From contig NC_065570.1 of NCBI RefSeq assembly GCF_937616625.2, positions 2,428,001 through 2,492,000 of the forward strand: 64,000 nucleotides of DNA, in the 5' to 3' direction. The stretch comes from Mercurialis annua (lineage: Eukaryota; Streptophyta; Magnoliopsida; Malpighiales; Euphorbiaceae). The notes beneath the pieces were generated by a model. The model searched no databases, was not told where the DNA came from, and worked only from the letters and a program-made list of their open reading frames with translations. Numbering within the stretch: position 1 is the first letter of the stretch; each line of letters begins with the position of its first letter. Shown here one piece after another: positions 59,872 through 64,000 of the stretch. The translations under genes and the position numbers were made by a program.

Positions 59872-60548
59872 TAGAGATTGTGCATCGGTCCGTTCAGTTT
59901 GATTTAAAATCAGACAAAATCGACCAAATAAAGTTTGCAAAATTTTTGTAGTGAGCCAAACTAAACTTTAAATTTGGATTACACTCGATTTGAAAATTAA
60001 AACCGAACCGAAAACCAAATTACAAACCAAACCATATACCAATTATTATTTAGTTATTTTATTATAATTATAATTTCGGTTCGACTCGATTTCACGGCCT
60101 GGTTCAATTTGCGGGTTATTAGCCAAAATGGTATCCAACCTTCGCACCTTGTATCAAAATGGTACCCAACTTTTAATTTGTATCAAAATGGTACCCAATC
60201 TTCTAATGTTTGTATCAAAATGGTTTTTTAAACAATTTCTGGTCACTTTTGATGACGTGGCAACCGGAAAAGTAATTTTTTATATTTTTGCCACATCCCA
60301 TGAGAAATAATATTTTATATAATTTAAAAAATTAAAGCGAACTCTTATTTTACATCAATAAAAAATTATTTTTCCGGTTGCTACGTCATCAAAAGTGATC
60401 GAAAAATGTTAAAAAAACTATTTTGATACAAATATTAGAAGGTTGGATACCATTTTAATACAAATTAAAGGTTGGGTACCATTTTAATACAAGATGCAAA
60501 GATTAGATACCATTTTGGCTAATAACCCTCAATTTGCACACCCCAATA
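59872..60548. mobile_element. Probable hAT-type MITE containing a nested MULE MITE
   Basis: The left end (tagagattgtgcatcgg) and right end (tttgcacacccca) form an imperfect TAGGGGTGTGCA-type terminal repeat. The interior has ccgaaccgaaaacc motifs. The element at 60113-60528 is inserted inside it. The outer duplication is not clear. Confidence 0.55.
60113..60528. mobile_element. MULE-type foldback MITE (TSD TCAATTTGC), nested
   Basis: The ends are GGGTTATTAGCC and GGCTAATAACCC. The arms repeat a caaaatggtaccc motif three times each. The exact 9-bp duplication TCAATTTGC lies at 60104-60112 and 60529-60537. A central pair, atgacgtggcaaccgg and ccggttgctacgtcat, extends the hairpin. Confidence 0.92.
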
Positions 60549-60719
60549 TTTTATTGTGTAGTTCCAGGTATTTGGGGTTTTATATATCCTTATTTATTCA
60601 TAAGTATACTATCAAATTATTTAGATTTATAAACTGTATAGTACAGTGACGAGTTAATATAGTAACGCTTAAGATAAGAGAAGCGATGGGAGAAGGTGGA
60701 TATAGGTTGTTTAAAAATC

Positions 60720-61072
60720 GAACAAAGGGTCAACGCGCACCTTAAATTTGTGTCACGGGGTCATCTAATCCAATTTATACTTTTTTTAGCAAATAATCCC
60801 AAAATTCTTCATTTTTGGGTCAAGTAACCCCATAATTGTATTTTTAAAATGCGTAAAATACAAATCGGAGGTGAGGGATGCAAAAAAGTAATTCGACACT
60901 TCCCTAATTGTTGCGATAAAATTACACTAAATCTGTTTTTTAAAATAAAAATATAAATTATGGGGTTATTTGACTCAAAAATAAAGAGTTTTGGGGTTAT
61001 TTGCTCAAAAAGTATAAATTGGGTTAGATGACCCCGTGTCACAAGTTCAGGGGGCGTGTTGATCCTTTGTTC
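60720..61072. mobile_element. MULE-type foldback MITE (TSD TTTAAAAATC)
   Basis: The ends are GAACAAAGGGTCAAC and GTTGATCCTTTGTTC. The arms pair over about 110 bp (cacggggtcatctaa with ttagatgaccccgtg). The 10-bp duplication TTTAAAAATC lies at 60710-60719 and 61073-61082. The empty site is visible in the related repeat near 59722. Confidence 0.92.
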
Positions 61073-61199
61073 TTTAAAAATCAAACTAAATCTAAACAAA
61101 TCAAATTTTATTTTAATTAGATTGAAGTTACTTAAAAAATATTAATTTATCATAGCATGCAGTTCGAAACATGAATAAAGTGTCTGCTTCTGAATCAAT

Positions 61200-62080
61200 T
61201 TAGTACTTATAAGCACAATTGAAAATGAAAAGTGCGAGATTTGGGTATAATTTACAATTTTGTAACGTTTGGGTGAAATTAAAAAGGACTAGAAGGTCGA
61301 TAATTTTTTGTTATTATACCAAATTAAAATGACTCAAAGTCCTAAAAAAAAGAGATGCTGAAATCCAAACACAAAAGCTTACATAGGATCTCAAATTTGA
61401 GCATTTGCTGACAGTTTATCAGAGTGACTATTTTTTTACAAAAGTAGAAAATATGAAAAGTTGGAGAACGTGGGCAGTTAAAAAAAGTGTCTGACAGTTT
61501 TTCTGAAGAAGCATTGTAAAAGGATAAAGAGACGATGGTTAAACACCCTAGCAAAAATCAACCAATAACTCAGAATCTCTAAAAAAAAATGTCAATATCT
61601 TAGTTCTTATAATTCTTATGTAATGTCATTTAAGTTTTCTTAGTTCTAACACTATTTTTTAGTATCATTTCAATCGCAATTTTAATTACAGTGTCAATCT
61701 CAGTTTTTTAATTTCAAAAGCTTTCTTTTACTTCTAAACGATACTTGTACATTAGTTTTAAGAATTTTTAAAGTTTTTCAGGTTTTGTAAAAACCGTTAC
61801 AATCGCTTGATTTTATTTCGAAATTTCTGGTTTAAAATATACCTCTAGCAAGTTCACACACAAATACCACCAACCGATTTCTAAAATTTCACAGAAAACA
61901 CTCATCTGTTGGCATATTAATGTAGTTTTATTGTGGCTAAAAATGTGCATGCTACTGTAACAATACACGTTATTGTGCTATTTGCGCCTAGTAAGGGTTA
62001 GCTTTTTTGCTTTGTCACATCTTAAATTTAAAAAAATCTAAATTCTATAGTTTTCATTATCAATTATCCAAGTTGATAGA
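61200..62080. other. Non-coding AT-rich stretch
   Basis: I see no gene or clear transposon end here. Confidence 0.5.
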
Positions 62081-62090
62081 GTAATCCAAC

Positions 62091-62724
62091 GAACAAAAAG
62101 GATCAATTCAACCCCTTAACTTAGCACGAAATATTAAAAAATTTATTTTAAATTTTTTTGAATTAGACTAATCTGCAATTTATATTTTCGTATCAAAAAC
62201 ACTCAAAAAGAGTGGGAATATCACCCCCTAAACTTTGTAAAACATATCAATTCACCCCTCTATTTCCACCGGAAACCGCTCCATTCCACCAACCGCCACA
62301 CCCATCGAAAACCGCCGCCGATTCCAATATATATCCACCGTATGTATTTGTTTTCTAGCAAACTTTTTTGCAACAAACTATTTTTCGCATTGAGGGTCTG
62401 CTCTTGAACATGAGGAACAGACCCATCTGGATCTATTCTTCATCGTTGAAGAACAGAACCAGATAGGTATGTTCTTCAGGCAAAATTTAAAAAAAAATGA
62501 ATTTTAGGTATTAATTTATAAATTTTTTAAAATAATAAAGACTATTTTAATTTTTTTTTTACAGGAGAGTGTATTTCAAAACCGGGTTGAGAGTGGACGA
62601 GGATGAGGGAGAGGCTGATTTAATGTATTTTGACATAGTTTCAGATTTGTATGACCTAAAAACCTCCAAAATGACTCTTTTAATATTTCGTGCCAAGTTG
62701 AGTGGGTGAATTAATTCTTTGTTC
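62091..62724. mobile_element. MULE-type foldback MITE (TSD GTAATCCAAC)
   Basis: The ends are GAACAAAAAGGATCAATTCA and TGAATTAATTCTTTGTTC. The 10-bp duplication GTAATCCAAC lies at 62081-62090 and 62725-62734. Its termini match the 60720 element. The core (about 62260-62490) is GC-richer and has a chain of short stem-loops built on gttctt/aagaac and ggtctg/cagacc. Confidence 0.9.
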
Positions 62725-62754
62725 GTAATCCAACTCTAAAAAGATAATTTTATA

Positions 62755-62860
62755 TCAATGAACTATAAATCAAATGGTATAGGCGCTGAACAACAAACGG
62801 TTAATCATGAGTTTGATTTCTCCACAAGAGCTCCCCTTTCTAATTATCAAAAAAAAAAGA
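62755..62860 (+). mobile_element. tRNA-derived SINE, second copy
   Basis: The sequence aactataaatcaaatggtat, then gcgctgaacaac and gagtttgatttct, ending in an A-run, matches the SINE at 32882-32991 on the opposite strand. Its A and B boxes are partly mutated. Confidence 0.65.
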
Positions 62861-64000
62861 TGTCTTCAATATATAAATAAATCATAATGTATAAAATAAT
62901 AACATAGTATTGATTTCAATATATAAATAAATCATATGTATAAATTAATAATATAATATGTATAAATCTTATTGAACCACTTCATAAAAAAAAATCTTAT
63001 TGAACCAAACTAAAATAACAATAAAATCAAACTTTAATTTTTATTTTTATGCGTGGATCTATATCAATATTTTTCGAATATATGCATGCAGTACTATAAA
63101 TTGTTAAATTAATAACGATAATTATTATAATTAATTATAACAAGTGCAATAATGAAAACAACTGTTTTTGTTTTCTTGAAGCTCAAGGCACGTGAGTGTT
63201 TTTTTAGTTCATCCGTGTGAAGGTCTAAGTCTGTAGAAAACGACTGTACTTAGGGTGTGTATGGCCTGTGGGGCGCTATTGTATTTGTAATATTTCTGTT
63301 TGATTATTGGAATATCTACCCTACTTGATCTGTGCGTCAAATTAATTAGTAGAAAATATTAAATTATTCAATGTGTTGATTATCAATGGCGGAATTAGGA
63401 TTTTTTTTCAGTCCGACTTAAATGATATGGTCCATTTCTACATGCTTCGACAGACTAGGAGTAGTTCCGTTGTTGCCTCCCGATTGTGATTAATATACAT
63501 ACATTTTTGAAAAAGTATATAAGTAGAAGAAAAAAAACATAAAATACTATTATTTGAACAAAAACAGGAATAATATTTTAGTAATTCTAATTTTAAACAA
63601 TAATTTTGAAAAATTAAATCATTTTTTTAACTCTAAATAACAAATTCAAACCGGTTTTGGTGGAAAATTATTTGAGCAAATTCTTGCATAAACCAAAATC
63701 TATACGTGGATCAATACATTATACATATAAATATGGACCGGTTTTTTTTCATAAAATAAGAGATAGATTAGAGAGATTTAGGCGCCATTGTTGCGGATAC
63801 GAATTTCAAGTACGTTTTTTTAAAATATAGAGTAGTTGAAGTTGGATTGTTGGGTCATTATAGTCCGGATTTTCCAGACATGTGAGTTTTCCGGTCGTCC
63901 ATGTTCCAAAATTTGATAGCAATTTTGGATTTTGATTTTGGGAAGTGAATCTTCTTCACCAAAAAAAACTTGAAAATATTTATTAATTTTCCTCATGAGA
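62861..64000. other. Non-coding AT-rich end of the window
   Basis: No gene, RNA or element is supported. Several short AT repeats occur. Confidence 0.5.

Noticed and set aside
1..64000. CRISPR array or bacterial operon
   Set aside because: The tandem repeats lack spacer-repeat structure and the genes have spliceosomal introns; the window is plant nuclear DNA.

Overview
The window is AT-rich nuclear DNA from a flowering plant, most likely a core eudicot. The evidence is intron-bearing plant genes with GT-AG junctions, an FBD-type F-box family, a CBP60 calmodulin-binding protein, a plant-type bifunctional riboflavin kinase/FMN phosphatase, and a dense load of plant transposons (Copia, RRM-type L1 LINE, CACTA, Helitron, tRNA-SINE, MULE- and hAT-type MITEs). 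The species cannot be fixed from the sequence.

Left half (about 1-33,000): a decaying F-box/FBD cluster buried in transposons. Gene A (minus, 8714 to 87) is split by a complete 6.2-kb Copia element (1806-8022) with a perfect TCAAT target duplication. Gene B (minus, 20200 to 17214) has frameshifts, a MULE-type MITE inside exon 2 and a 154-bp tandem triplication of its last exon. At least three further FBD scraps lie at 21.8-24.0 kb. An L1-type LINE (about 10.8-17.0 kb, minus) sits between A and B; its 1368-codon ORF2 is open and its ORF1 has one in-frame stop. A CACTA element (24925-29307, TSD AAT) is internally deleted and nested in an older foldback element. A complete small Helitron lies at 30003-30563.

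Right half (about 33,900-59,120): five apparently functional genes. These are an unusual N-terminally shortened Argonaute (+, 33989-37232) that has lost three of its four slicer residues; a TCAB1/WRAP53-like WD40 protein (-, 38276-42711); bifunctional FMN phosphatase/riboflavin kinase (-, 43483-46181); APC4, an anaphase-promoting-complex subunit (+, 47289-53647); and a CBP60 transcription factor (-, 54567-59118). From memory, FMN/FHY, the WD40 gene and APC4 are close neighbours on Arabidopsis chromosome 4, so this looks like conserved synteny with the Argonaute as a likely newcomer. The tail (59,120-64,000) is non-coding and full of foldback MITEs.

The window is also notable for many Mutator-like foldback MITEs: nine have exact 9- or 10-bp target duplications, several in introns or between genes. 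The strongest biological candidate is the catalytically dead, N-domain-less Argonaute. Gene fragments resembling exons of the TCAB1-like gene lie 14-18 kb away in the transposon-rich half.
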